Numbered from the stretch's first letter, positions 23,421 to 34,600 are shown. The stretch: DNA of 64,000 bases from Misgurnus anguillicaudatus (GCF_027580225.2 NC_073348.2:28137501-28201500); one strand, 5' to 3'. Program-made: numbers and translations. The notes: generated by a model from the sequence alone, not told the origin.

Positions 23421-23877
23421 TCTCACACATACAGTCGACTTTAAAAAAGCAAAATAAAATAGAAAAGGTGTTTGCTTGATGCGCAGTTAATAGGGTGAGC
23501 TAAAAAATTATTGGCAGGCAAAAAACATCAGTGTGATTTTTTTTCTCGTTTTTCTTATTGGCCTATTTGGTTTCCTTTTAATAGCAATACTTGTTCGTGG
23601 CAGGAAGTGAGAAATTTAGATTTTTTTTCCCTATATTTAATAGTCTTATAAAACAAAGAAAAACAAATGTGTTAAACAGATGTCTGACGCATCGGATCTC
23701 ACTGTTTAAGCACCCTTTGAAAAAAATGTTATGTTTTTAAGATGTAAAAACAGTTCAACTTCATACATGTGACCCTGTCTGTAAAATCCAGACTAAAGTC
23801 TTATACAGCGCATCAAATTTAATTTCAATCATTGATTTCAAAAAGATTTTAATCTTTGACAAGATCTTACTCTGTCA
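23421..23877. other. unassigned AT-rich sequence
   Basis: No gene or repeat recognised. Confidence 0.3.
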
Positions 23878-24405
23878 ATAAAGGGCAACTATTTCATTTT
23901 TTAAAAACAACGTTATTTTGTGTATTTGGTATAATACAATGTGTTTGCGTGGTTTATTGTTCAAAAAACACATTATTTTCTACATACCGTACATTTTTGT
24001 AGCTCCAGAATTCACTCTCTTCCTGAAATGCATGCATGATTTCACTGATTGGCCAGCTAATCTGTACATTGTGATTGGCCTGAATACCTCTGACGTCAGC
24101 CGGAAATGTGACGCTCCTTACCATGTTTAAAAGATTCGGTTGCTAACAGGAGGTAACTTACAGGCTGTGGATCCAAAGCGGGAGGAATTATGATAATTTC
24201 GGTCTTGTCTACATCACCAATCCCAGGAAGTCAACTGTTGCTTACAATCCGTGTGTTTGTTGTAGTCCAAGAAAAAAGATTTACGCTGGAGACGATAACT
24301 CGCATCATCATTTACTTTGAGGTGCATATTGTTAACATGTACTAATACACACTTATACACTAAAGGAAATGTAAAAACGTGAATCGGACCATAGGTGCCC
24401 TTTAA
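23878..24405 (+). mobile_element. TTAA-type MITE, 'AGAGCACCTATT' family, copy 2
   Basis: Element 23882-24401. Left end AGGGCAACTATTTCATT (ATAA instead of TTAA before it); right end CATAGGTGCCCT followed by TTAA. Same interior landmarks as the other three copies, including CTGATTGGCCAGCTAATC and AATCCCAGGAAGT. ORFs at 23918-24130 and 24214-24414 derive from it. Confidence 0.85.
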
Positions 24406-24539
24406 ATATATCATAGTTATATATTTACAGAATGTTCAGGACGATTTTACAACAGTAAATCATAAAAAATTACTTTAGGTGGGTCACAAATGAGTTTTAT
24501 TCCTAACTGAGATCTTAAGAACGTCTCCCTAGCGATATC

Positions 24540-25320
24540 TCTACAATTAGAAAATGGCTTGTGCCCCCCTGCTCTGCCCCCTGCCATCATCTGACCTCAA
24601 ACCAGCAGCTGTACACGCCCCGGCCTATTGCACTTCAAAACAGAAAGTGTTTCCGCTTGGCACCGGTGCGGAGCAGATAAGCCTAATTAAGAGATGGAGA
24701 GATGTGAATGGCAAAGCAAAGCCCCTGCCAACATCAGTCTGTCTGCTCAGCCTATTAAAAATACAGAGCGAGACTAGGGAAACAAACACAATCAAAGCCC
24801 TCTTCCTGCGCGCTTCCCGTCTACAAATTGGCCGTAGGCATTATCTCGAACTAGCGCTGCACGCTCGCACTCCAACCCGATCCAAAACATACAAAGGCAA
24901 ACTTTTGCCCGCATGTAACACCTGTTAGTGATTAGAGTATTGTACAATGCTCTTCTCCCTCCGGGCTGCTTTGTTTGGCCCTAATGCTCTGATTCTTAAC
25001 ATGATAGCGTAAGATGTAAACATCACTGTAATAATCCCAAAGTGAATCAAAGATTTGGCAATGGATGTTGGCCAGGCGGTGTTGGGTCAGGCCAGCGAGC
25101 TCTTATTGAATAATAACGCTGTAAGATGAAATGCGCATATCTCTGGTCTAACCTCAGGGCTCTTGTTATCATATCGATCTTCCTGGCAGGAAGCGGTCTG
25201 TAATCTCAAAGTTCAAATTCTACTCGTAGCCCAGCACAGGCTTAACCCACAACAGAGCAGAAAATGTGCAGAAAACGCACTACGGCTGAATCTCGCATGT
25301 GCTACATTTATATTCTTTTA
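24540..25320. promoter_or_regulatory. candidate conserved non-coding block
   Basis: Unique, compositionally irregular sequence with GATAAGCCTAATTAAGAG, CTTGGCACCGGTGCGGAG, CCAGCGAGCTCTTATTG and ATATCGATCTTCCTGG. A 124-codon plus-strand ORF (24554-24928) runs through it; no domain is visible. Enhancer-like features are inferred from motif density. Confidence 0.35.
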
Positions 25321-26250
25321 GAGGTAAGTCTTGCTTTGCATTGGGGAATTTGATTATTGGCCCTCATTGGGTGCATTTAAAACATCTACTTTTATAACCG
25401 TAAGTGAAGTAGTCAGAGAAACAGTAGCTCTGTCTGATAAAAAGGGTCATAGGATCATGTTTCAACTCCTTATGTGGTTTAGCTGTTTTTATCCAGGCCA
25501 TTGGCTAAAGCCATTCGTGCACGTGTGCACGTCTGTTCTTTTCCAATAATCGCTGACCTTTCCAACTATCCTTGTGCTTTCTTGTGAATTCAGCACACGG
25601 TTCACTGTAACTTTTTATGACATGTTTGATCCGAGAGAGAAGGCAGAAAAAAAGACAAGGTAAAATACAAAAAGGAAACAAAAGACTAAAGTGTTTTGTC
25701 AGCCATAATTACTCTCAATTATGTGGTCCAAACATGGAATTATGGAGCACATTGATGTTTCAGCAGACATTCTTTGATCAGGCCCTAAAGAAATGTGTTT
25801 CACATTAGGGGCCTGGTGGTATGATCTATGTGTCCTGTCAGGCTCAGGATAACAATAACAGGACCAGGGCAAGGCCTTTCCCCACCTGCTGAGGTCCAGG
25901 GAAACGGGGGGTGACCGAGTTACAGCTGCCCCTCATGCCCCTTTAACCTTTTGAGGTGCTGGTTTTCACCATCTGACTGCAACAGACGCCCATGTGTGGT
26001 ATTGTTTTGGTACCTGTTGCATATGTTGGCTTTAAATAGGCAGCCATCTCCCTAAGCACATATTGAGATGTTCGGGGAATGGCTGCTCTACTTCGGGAGA
26101 AATTTGAAGGGCAACACAAATGGCACTTTACATGACAGACTTGAATTGCAACTGATTTCAATAGAGTTTGATGTTAGCATGTTGCTTAGCTCATCATGAT
26201 ATGACACTTAACAACCTATATAAACAGCATATAAAACACAGAATATACAA
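25321..26250. other. unassigned single-copy sequence
   Basis: No supported gene. CCCCTTTAACCTTTTGAGG at about 25937 resembles one end of a piggyBac-like element, but no partner end was found. Confidence 0.3.
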
Positions 26251-26480
26251 CATGATCTCACAAATTTCCATGGTATAGTCACGGAATATTTTGCTCAATT
26301 ATCCGTGTCATTGTCACGGATCTCCGAATTTTTTCGTGTCCGTACTACAGACTTTCTTTTCCGTGTCAGTTTCACGTATTGGTTACTCAATTGTTAGATT
26401 TGGGGTTTGGATGTCACTTTAACTATTGGTTTATACTATTCTTTTCCGGATTTTTAAACAATATTCACCTGACATTAGTG

Positions 26481-26764
26481 TTAAAGCAACACTGTGTAGT
26501 TTTTTTACCTTTAAATAATGTCTCTAAAATTATTTCAGTGATAGAACAACTTTTAACTGGACAAAATGTACTGTTGCTGCAACCTGAGCAGCCTCCTAGC
26601 TGCTACAAGCACACTCTGAAAGTGGTGGTGGAGGGTAGAGCACACAGCCCCGCCCCTCCCCCTGTCTGCAGAAGAGTGTCTGATACCAGGCACTGTTGCG
26701 CTCTTCAACCGCATGGGGGAGCTGTAAGTCATTTTTACATGGAAACTACATAGTGTTGTTTTAA
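26481..26764 (+). mobile_element. TTAA-type MITE (B) of the 'AGCAACACT' family, nested
   Basis: Element 26485-26760 between TTAA copies. Ends AGCAACACTGTGTAGTTT and CATAGTGTTGTT. Its left 60 bp follow the copy at 62086-62400 with divergence (TTTTACCTT, ATTTCAGTG words), while the interior, including CCCCGCCCCTCCCCC, differs. A 124-codon ORF spanning it (26379-26753) crosses two elements and is not a gene. Confidence 0.8.
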
Positions 26765-27570
26765 GGGGGTTGCACACCGGACGCGCAGCTCAGCGAGTCG
26801 CGTCTAGGACAACTTGGTTGGTATTGTAAACCTGAAGTGCCCATTAAATAGCGCGAGCTTAGGCAGATAGCGTCTACTTCAAAATGCTAAATATACGTTA
26901 GCAGCCAATGTTAATCGTTAACTCTTTCCCCGCCAGCGTTTTAAAAAAAGTTGCCAGCCAGCGCCAGCATTTTTCATGATTTTCACAAAAGTTTAATGCC
27001 TTCCAGAAAATTTTCTTCTTTAAAATATGAAAGAACAGACCCTCTGCTTTCAAACAAAAAAACCTGTTTCATCCTACCTTCATTAGGATGTTCTCTTTTT
27101 ATCACCTCTCAAATATGGGTAGGTTTCTTTAAAAACACCCAATTTTCAGCAAAAAGCTGACATAATTCCATTTTTGTGAAGGGCCTTTGATAGAGATCAG
27201 ATGCAGAGCGATCTTTTAAACATACACGGACTTCTTTCTCTTTCACGTGAGGCGCTACTTCTGGGTTGTATAAGTTGCTGGTGGATAATAGCGGTATTGC
27301 GGAAAGCCAGAAATCCTCGTCATTTGCAGGGAAGTGTTTTCTCTTAATTGACGAGTTATCTCGTCAATGGCGGCGAAAGAGTTAATGATTTGGGACACAT
27401 ATGATGTTATTTAATATTACACTATGTGAGTGGCGCTCTGTGGCGTGAAAGGGATTTAAGCTGATTCAAAGCCGCTGTGTGTATACTCATAGAAAACGAT
27501 GCGTTTGATTTTTTTTAGAACGGCACGACACTGCACGGCGCTGAGCTGGTCGTCCGTTGTGCGACCCCCT
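26765..27570. mobile_element. inverted-repeat element (C), nested, with its own insert
   Basis: Left end GGGGGTTGCACACCGGACGC is mirrored by CGTCCGTTGTGCGACCCCC at 27551-27569. TTAA precedes it (shared with B) and TTTA follows it. The interior outside the nested element has GCGCGAGC and ACGATGCGTTTG words. Retaining TTAA on one side and a near copy on the other fits a TTAA-targeting element. Confidence 0.75.
26918..27385 (-). mobile_element. piggyBac-like MITE (D family), copy 1, nested in C
   Basis: Element 26922-27381 with TTAA on both sides. Ends CTCTTTCCCCGCC and GGCGGCGAAAGAG, a pyrimidine-first terminus unlike the AG-ended families here. Inner right end has TGACGAGTTATCTCGTCA. An inverted copy follows at 27807-28176 and a truncated one at 63135-63182. 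Confidence 0.85.
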
Positions 27571-27802
27571 TTAGAGTTGGGTTAGGATGTCATTTTATGT
27601 TACAGAAAATCGTTCTAACCCCAAACCCATGCAAAAATGGTAAGAAAATAGGAAAAACAATTGAGTAACCAATACATGAAACTAACACGGAAAAGAAAGA
27701 TGCGGAAAAAAATGCGGAGATCCGTGACAATGACAAAATATTCCGTGACTATAACACGGAAATTCGTGAGATCAGGTTGGCATATACTGTAGTAACATCG
27801 TG

Positions 27803-28180
27803 TTAACTCTTTTCCTGCCATTGACAAGTTATCTCGTCAATTAAGAGAAAACGCTTCCCTGCCAATGCCGAGTTTTTACAGCAATCCATATTTCCGCTAT
27901 TATCCACTAGGTGGCACGCTTATCCAATTTATAAAACACTAAAGCATCCACTGATCCAAAAACAGTATAAACTCTGTGTATGTTTTGATTATCATTCTGA
28001 ATCTGATCACTAACAAAAGTCAATTATCTCAGAGGCTCTGTTCTTTCATTTGATATATTGTATGTTTGTATATTTAAAAAAGACAATTTCCAGGAATGCA
28101 TTAAACTTTTGATGAAAATCATAAAAATTGCTGTCGCTTGCTGGCAACTTTAAAAAACCGCAGGTGGGAAAATAGTTTAA
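27803..28180 (+). mobile_element. piggyBac-like MITE (D family), copy 2
   Basis: Element 27807-28176, TTAA on both sides. Starts CTCTTTTCCTGCCATTGAC, followed by TCTCGTCAATTAAGAG; ends GCTGGCAACTTTAAAAAACC...GTGGGAAAATAG. Opposite orientation to copy 1, only about 420 bp away, so the pair could fold on itself. Confidence 0.85.
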
Positions 28181-28189
28181 AAAAGCTAT

Positions 28190-28260
28190 TTTTAATTGGT
28201 AGAGCATTGTGCTAGCAACACAAAGGTCATGGGTTCGATCCCAGAAACACACATCTAAGT
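28190..28260 (+). mobile_element. tRNA-derived SINE head fragment
   Basis: TTGGTAGAGCATTGTGCTAG matches an A-box region and GGGTTCGATCCC an intact B box, with the tRNA-like CAACACAAAGGTCAT between, followed by AGAAACACACA typical of cyprinid SINEs. The 3' tail is missing. Not a tRNA gene: no acceptor stem. Confidence 0.75.
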
Positions 28261-28389
28261 TGCTCTGGTCTGTCCAATGTGTAAACATATAGTGAAACAT
28301 GTTTATTAATACTTGAATAATTTAAGTATTTTACTGAAGTCTTCCCCTCTTATTAAACACCCTGCAAGACTTCTCCAGTCTCGAGTAAG

Positions 28390-28900
28390 TGAGAGCTTAG
28401 TTTATGCTTTCCGATCTTAAATCCCTCCCTTCTCAAGAGAGGTTGCCGAGCGCTGGCGATGACCCACGCTACCGCCTGACAGCCATCTGCCCGCTCCCAT
28501 CGGTCCGTTGGCAAGCGATACAGAGCGGGCAGGCAGTTTCCCCTGAGTATCTACACAATGTTTGTCTGGTTGTGTGTTAAGGGGTTGTTCTGTGGTTTCG
28601 TCTAGAGCCCCTCGAGTCACCATTTCAGGCTGAAGGCCCAGGGGAGAAAGAAAGGTGTTTGTGAGGGAGAAAGTGAGCTCACTCCAAAGCTGCCTCCTCA
28701 GGCTCCGGCCCTCTGGAGGGTCTCTGGAACGTCTTGGAGCCATCTGGGGAGAAGTGGAGCGTGGCACAGAGCAGCTGGACCCTCTGAGCGCCTATTTAAG
28801 TACTGGCAGCCCTGAGGCGCAATGAGTCACATCACAGCGGCAAAGAAGGGACATGAACAGAGAGACGAGCGGGAAACAGACAACCTTAAAATATTTGCCC
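28390..28900. promoter_or_regulatory. candidate conserved non-coding block
   Basis: Unique GC-mixed sequence containing GCGCCTATTTAAGTACTGG and GCGCAATGAGTCACATCAC (AP-1/MAF-like TGAGTCA at about 28821). A 116-codon minus-strand ORF (28417-28767) has no recognisable domain. Inference only. Confidence 0.3.
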
Positions 28901-29089
28901 ATAAATCATCAGCCCGTGGACCCAATACACCTGTTACTCACTTAAAAAAAAACATCCTCTTAACTAAATATAATTGACATCAAAATACAAACTAAGGAAG
29001 CACATTAAAACATAGACCATCTTTGTATAACCCAAAACAGACTTGAGGAACATACTGTAAGTGTTTTGAAAATGTTGTTTGTAACCTCT

Positions 29090-29510
29090 ACGGAAGCATC
29101 TACGCCGGAATTAGCCTAGCATTAAATAAACCTCCGAACGCACCAAGAGCAATCTTATCATATCTCCTTATCAAGCTTCCAACTGTCAACATCCGTGCCA
29201 TGTAATTACCCGAATCCCTCAGCCCGCACCTATTTTCTCTATTCTGTTTTGGGCATGTCGGGGGGAAGGATGAATCCTGGGCATAAATCTCACAGCTGGC
29301 AACATTCATCACATAATTTCTTTGGCTTCAAATTTAAAGGTAACTGCGGGAGGCAAATCATAACAAAAAAACGCAACTATGAGTGATTCCTTTGTTAACA
29401 ACCCCCATTCCTCTCCAAATGGCTGACAGATGAGCAACCGCATGCTAAACTTGTAATAAAGCATTGGTGAAATAATTAGGAAGGTCGTAGGCTCTAGGCT
29501 GCTGGGGGTC
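29090..29510. promoter_or_regulatory. candidate conserved non-coding block
   Basis: Unique sequence with GCCGGAATTAGCCTAGC, CCATGTAATTACCCG, GGCATAAATCTCACAGC and GGTGAAATAATTAGG. Both strands carry overlapping short ORFs, none convincing. Among the more enhancer-like stretches in the window. Confidence 0.4.
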
Positions 29511-29639
29511 AATCAAATGTAAGCTACTCGCTGAGAACCAAATGCTCTTTTTGACGTTCACACGTGGCCCTTCTGGTAAAAACACAAACATGAGCCCCCT
29601 AAAAGACATAAAACTTAATAGGCACCGTGCTCTCAGCGG

Positions 29640-30250
29640 TACGGCTGTCGATGTTCGCTAGAGGCGGTGTAGGTGGTTTTCTCCCGCAGTTCGGCTGTCT
29701 TGATGCTTTGTGTTCGTCCCAGGAGCCTATATTTATGAGGCTGGGGAGACAGCGGTGGTGATGAGGGAAGAGATTGCCGGGGAATGAAAGAAATTAGATT
29801 TCTACACAGACAGAGAGAGTTGCTTGTCAGGAAGAGCATTAATTAAAGTGTTAAAGCTAAAAGAAGTATTGACTTCCTCTTGTGTTTCACCCCCCCACCA
29901 TCCCTCGTTCCCCGCGGTACCGTCTTCGGCTGCAGAGCTGACTGCAAGAAAAAGGCCCACCAAGACCAATTAAAGCCTTCAGCACCAGGCCGAGAGCAAG
30001 ACAAATGGAGGCAGAGAGGCTCGATTACAAGAAACCTTTGTACCGATGTAAAGCAATTAGAGCGCTCTCAGGGGCCAGACAGCATGGTACCTATGTGTCA
30101 TGGATCCGACATGCCGGCTAAACCCCCCAACAATCACTCTTTTCTGCTGCCTCGGCCCACTCAAATAGTCGTATTAGTGTCATATATCAGCTCACAGGCT
30201 GGCTATTGGTTTCGGCTGGGGCGGGAGAAGGCGCAGAGTAAGTGATATGG
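29640..30250. promoter_or_regulatory. candidate conserved non-coding block
   Basis: Unique sequence with AAGAGCATTAATTAAAG (about 29832), CCGCGGTACCGTCTTCGG, ACCAATTAAAGCC and AAGCAATTAGAGCGC. A 121-codon ORF (29880-30245) has no domain. Regulatory use inferred. Confidence 0.35.
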
Positions 30251-30502
30251 CTAAAAAACGGGCAACCTTTGAACCTCTGTGACAGAAACAATATGCTGGA
30301 ATCCAGGTTTAGCCCTGAGGGATCTCCTCTTTAGTTTGGCTAAAGATCACTGTTTGCGTTAGAGGTCAAAGGTCTCTCATTTATAAAAGCAAACTCAGCA
30401 AACAGTTGCGTCATTTTTGCATGTCACGTAATGAAGCAAAAACCTGCATCTTGTTTGGTTAACCACCCACAATGCAGTTTAACCATGAAAACTGTGTTTT
30501 TA

Positions 30503-31702
30503 TTAAAGGTGCAATGCGTAACTTTAAAGGATTAGTCAATTTTCTTAAAAAAATCCAGATAATTTACTCACCACCATGTCATCCAAAATGTTGATGTCTT
30601 TCTTTGTTCAGTCGAGAAGAAATTATGTTTTTTGAGGAAAAATTCCAAGATTTTTCTTATTTAAATGGACTTTAATGGACCCCAACACGTAAAAGTTTTA
30701 ATGCAGTTTAAAATTGCAATTTCAAAGGACTCTAAACGATCTCAAATGAGGCATAAGGGTTATATCTAGCGAAACGATTGTCATTTTTGACAAGAAAAAT
30801 ATGCACCTTTAAACCACAACTTCTCTTCTTCCTCCGGTTTTGTGATGGGCCAGTGCGACCTCACCCAATACGTCATCACATTAAGAGGTCACGGATGACG
30901 TATGCCAAACTACACCCCAGTGTTTACAAGTGTGGAGAAAGAGGACCGTTCTGACTTTGTTGTATGTCGAATGATACTAATTAATGTCTTTGTGTCAGAT
31001 TATTGTTTAAAATTGTCCGCCAACATGCATTTCATATATGTAACACGCGACCTTTCCACGGCCAATTACGCAATTACATAAGGTCGTGCTGCCGTCACAG
31101 GACCCAAGTTTTGGTTTAAAAGTGCATATTTTTATGCAATCGTTTCGCTAGATAAGACCCTTAAACTGCAATTTTAAACTGCATTAAAACTGTTACGTGT
31201 TGGTGTCCATTAAAGTCCATTAAAATGAGAAAAATCCTGGAATGTTTTCCTCAAAAAACATAATTTCTTCTCGACTGAACAAAGACAAACATCAACATTT
31301 TGGATGACATGGTGGTGAGTAAATTATCTGGATGTTTTTATTTTTTTAAGAAAATTTACTAATCCTTTAAAAAGGTTGACAGATATGCAATATAATATAC
31401 ATAACTATATTATCAGTGGTGTATAAAGACCTTACATATTGAACTGTATTTTTTATTACCTTAGACTATGAGCTGTTTTATCTACATACACCGCAGGTCT
31501 CCTTACATGGAAGTCGGGGTCTTGTTTCTACAGTAGCCCTAAACGGACAAACCAGTCTACAGAGTGCATTTTATCCCTACGTTGTCTCAGATGATGACAT
31601 ATTTGTCCTGTGGCAGCTACCGTAGCTTCTCTTTGCGTTTCGAAATTGAGGTTGGTTGTAAATCTCACCTCTTGATGTGTCTAAAAAACCCATACTGTAC
31701 CT
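30503..31702 (+). mobile_element. TTAA-type MITE, 'AGGTGCANTGTGTAAC' family, copy 2, interrupted
   Basis: The left terminus AGGTGCAATGCGTAACTT (30507-30523, after TTAA) is separated from the rest (GACAGATATGCAATATAA onward, to 31702) by a complete P1 element. Joined, the copy would be about 355 bp, like 62470-62839. The right end GTACCT is followed by TTAT, a decayed TTAA. Confidence 0.85.
30524..31370 (+). mobile_element. TTAA-flanked palindromic MITE, family P1, copy 2 (nested)
   Basis: Element 30528-31366 (839 bp) between TTAA at 30524-30527 and 31367-31370. Ends AGGATTAGTCAATTTTC and ACTAATCCT; arms of about 260 bp. The centre is inverted relative to copy 1 and contains the same TGTGGAGAAAGAGGACCG word. 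Confidence 0.9.
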
Positions 31703-31809
31703 TTATATAAAATGTGCTTTATGTATTTTCGGCAAGTAAAATTAAGTGTAATTAATTTAATATGTAATTTTGAAACTGTAAAATTTAATTCAATTAAATA
31801 GTGCGCCAT

Positions 31810-32330
31810 ATTCATAAACCGACACAATTTATGTTGCTATTTTATTGCTCGCTGAAAAAAGGCTGTAAAAAAATGCAACAATTCGAGGCGATTCGTCCAG
31901 ATTCTCAAAGTCGTATCGGCATAAATAAAAGTGGCGCAGACTGTCAGGAGGAGGTCATAGGCACTGGTGGATAACAAAGTGAATTTTAATGTAAATTTAT
32001 GTTCATTAGTTCTATCTACAATTAACCGAGTGAAAATCCTCCCTATGACCTGAGATCATGAAGTAATTTTGACAAATGGCGGCGGATCGCTAACGACCTC
32101 TTTCTTTTACGGCGAGGCGGCGGAGGCAGAGGTTATTTATTATGCCTTTTTAAGAAGCAGGTAGAAAAGAATAAATGTGATGCTGTCATAGTGTGTAATG
32201 GGCCCCGTAATGGCAGCCTGCAGACTGCATAATGATGTTCTTTCACATGTATTACTTTGCCAAAAATAAAAGCCTCTCCTTCACTCTTTCTCTCTCTCTC
32301 TCTCTCTCTCTCGCATTAAGCGCCACAACT
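31810..32330. promoter_or_regulatory. candidate conserved non-coding block with CT tract
   Basis: Unique sequence with ATTCATAAACCGACAC, TTCGAGGCGATTCGTCC, GCGGCGGATCGCTAACGAC and GGGCCCCGTAATGGCAGC...GCATAATGATG. A (TC)n tract lies at about 32285-32312. No ORF of note. Confidence 0.35.
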
Positions 32331-32591
32331 AAAATGTGAGCGTTTATATAATATGCATTTATAGAATAATATTCAGATGTATACTGTACACACACAAGCA
32401 GCAAGACAATCGGCACATAAATACATCATCTTTTTGCTGTAAATGGGTTGTTGCTGTGTAATGCAAGCAATAGCCATCATTTTACCATAGTCTGGCATAG
32501 AGTAACCCTCTTTTAGTCAAAATAAACTTGAATTTGGTTATATGTCGTGTTTGCCAAAATAACTTGCGAGATGCATGACATTTCATCATGT

Positions 32592-33480
32592 TAGTCAACA
32601 GTGATTACAAAGTTTTTGGTTTCATTTATTTATTTACTTAATATCATTTATTTTTGGGCAATGGTTAGAGGTCTTTTAAAGAGCACCTATTTCATTGCTA
32701 AAAACGTTATTTTGTGTATTTGGTATAATACAATGTGTTCGCGTAAATTATGGTTAAAAAAATATTTTTTTTCCACATACCATATATTTTTGTAGCTCCA
32801 GATTTTACTCTCTTCCTGAAACGCACAGATTTGAAAAGCTCTGTGTCCCTGATTGGCCAGCTAATCTGTATGTTGTAATTGGCCTGAATATCGGAAATGT
32901 GACACTCCCTACCATGTTTGAAAGATTTGCGCACAATGCAATGCTAGCAGGAGTTAACTTACAGGCTGTGAGTCTGGAGCAGGAGGAATTATGATAATGT
33001 CGGTCTTTTCTACATCACCAATCCCAGGAAGTAAACTGTTGACTACAATCCGTGTGTGTTTGTAGTCCAAAAAAAGCGATTTACGTTGGAGATGATAATT
33101 CGCCCCATCGTTTATTTTGGGTTTATGTACCTTTTAAATATTGTTAACATGTACTAATACACACTTACACAACAAAGGAAATGTAAAAATGTGAATCGGA
33201 CAATAGGTGCTCTTTAAATGTTTACTGACAGCCCAAAATTTGCCTTGTTTTAGCCTAGACATTTGTGTTTGGATGTCTATTAGACGTCTTTTAAATGCAT
33301 GTAAGAGCAAAAGTCAACAGTGATTACAAAGTGTTTGGTTTCATTTATTTAATTTTAGTTATTTTTGGGCAATGGTTAGATGTCTACTAAATGTTCATTG
33401 ACAGCCCAAATTTTGCCTTAGCCTAGACGTCTGGGCCGTGTTTGGATGTCTTTTAGACATGTATTAAACACAAAATTGCT
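32592..33480 (+). repeat. two-unit tandem duplication interrupted by a MITE
   Basis: Unit 1 is 32592-32675 plus 33218-33310, and unit 2 is 33311-33480. Shared words are AGTCAACAGTGATTACAAAG, GGTTTCATTTATTTA, TTTTTGGGCAATGGTTAGA and TGACAGCCCAAA...AGCCTAGAC. Each unit is about 170-180 bp. Unit 2 has TAAATGTTCATTGACAGCC where unit 1 carries the element, so it serves as an internal empty site. Confidence 0.85.
32676..33217 (+). mobile_element. TTAA-type MITE, 'AGAGCACCTATT' family, copy 3
   Basis: Element 32680-33213 with TTAA at 32676-32679 and 33214-33217. Ends AGAGCACCTATTTCATT and CAATAGGTGCTCT. Inserted in the first unit of a tandem duplication. Interior matches the other three copies. Confidence 0.95.
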
Positions 33481-33639
33481 TGCTGGCTATACATCCACTT
33501 CAAACAAAGATAAATGTTGTTAAAACCCAAAAAATAAAACACGCTCAGTAGTTAGATGACCACAATAACATACTATATATTTCAACCTCATGATAAATGT
33601 TAACTAAATTGACAATGCATAAATCGAACTCATCGAAAC

Positions 33640-34600
33640 TAGCTTCAAGTAAGGGATTGAGCTGATTTCCTACTTCTTCTCTAGAGGATTCAAATTCTGC
33701 TCGCATCTGGGAAAGGCCGAGATGTTTCGAAAGCTTCCATTTCTTACATCAGTCAAACAAAAACAAAATCTTGAAGGAATCAATCCGCCAATGACAAGCC
33801 AAATTGCTGGAAAGAACTAAAAGAATTTCCAGGAATCTATGACCCTGTTGAATGTGGCTCTGAAACACGTTTAGGACTTGGCCAGGGCACAAGGCAATGA
33901 ACTCAACCGAAATTACCCAGCAATCATGGCCAGCTCTCTGGATATAAGCCTGCAGTAAATCAGCCCGACGACTGAGATTTCCCTAACTGCAGAAATGTGG
34001 GAGGCTGTCTCGCTCTCTTTCTCTCTCTGGGTCTCTGTCTCATTCTCTTCCTCTCTCTCCTCACAGTTTGGGCTTGGTGGAGTCCCTCGGCAAGGCCGGG
34101 TAAAAGCTTCAGCAGATGGCTAGATACTTGGCTCGCGAACAGAGCCATACTTAATATTTTTGGCAGAACTACAGGCATATGGCAAAAGTTCACGTGAAAT
34201 GTTGCGCTTCACAGACGGAGGCCGCCTCAGAAAAGCAGGAAGAACGCAAGGTGGAGTGGAGCGTTTCTCTACTTTTCGAATAAAAGAGAACGAAAGTTGC
34301 AGTGTTGTCAAAATAGCAGGCCCTCTTGATTGATTCGCTGCGGTGACTGCGTATGTGTGTAATTCAGCAGGAAACCGACCAACTCCAGTCGTTTCTCAGA
34401 TAAACACGGCCGCAATAACAGGGCGCACAAAGATAAACATGGTTCTGCTTAAGATCGAGTCGCAATCCACAACTCTGAGGCCTCTGCCAAAACTGAACTG
34501 CCCTCAGCACTTACTAAACTCAAGACGGTCGAGTCGGTGATCTTAGCGGGAGAGCACCGAAAAACACAGACCCTTTTGTCTCCATCCAAAAGATTAGCTC
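33640..34600. promoter_or_regulatory. candidate conserved non-coding region
   Basis: Unique sequence with a CT-rich tract at about 34009-34062, CAGCCCGACGACTGAG, ATTGATTCGCTGCGGTG and GGCCGCAATAACAGGGC words. Short ORFs (63-77 codons) on both strands overlap. No coding evidence. Confidence 0.3.

Larger units (their letters stand above)
26251..27777. mobile_element. long inverted-repeat element (A) interrupted by three others
   Basis: The left arm (26251-26400) and right arm (about 27625-27777) are inverted copies over about 150 bp, with ATAGTCACGGAATATTTTG, GTCACGGATCTCCG and TATTGGTTACTCAATTGTT shared. The outer ends read CTGATCTCAC-like. Removing the inserts leaves a unit of roughly 440 bp. 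Superfamily unknown; the target duplication is not clear. Confidence 0.8.

Noticed and set aside
26379..26753. 124-codon ORF
   Set aside because: Runs from element A into nested MITE B; it cannot be an ancestral coding frame.
28200..28260. Possible tRNA gene (GGTTCGATCCC B box)
   Set aside because: No acceptor stem or complete cloverleaf; followed by the SINE body word AAACACACA, so it is a SINE head.
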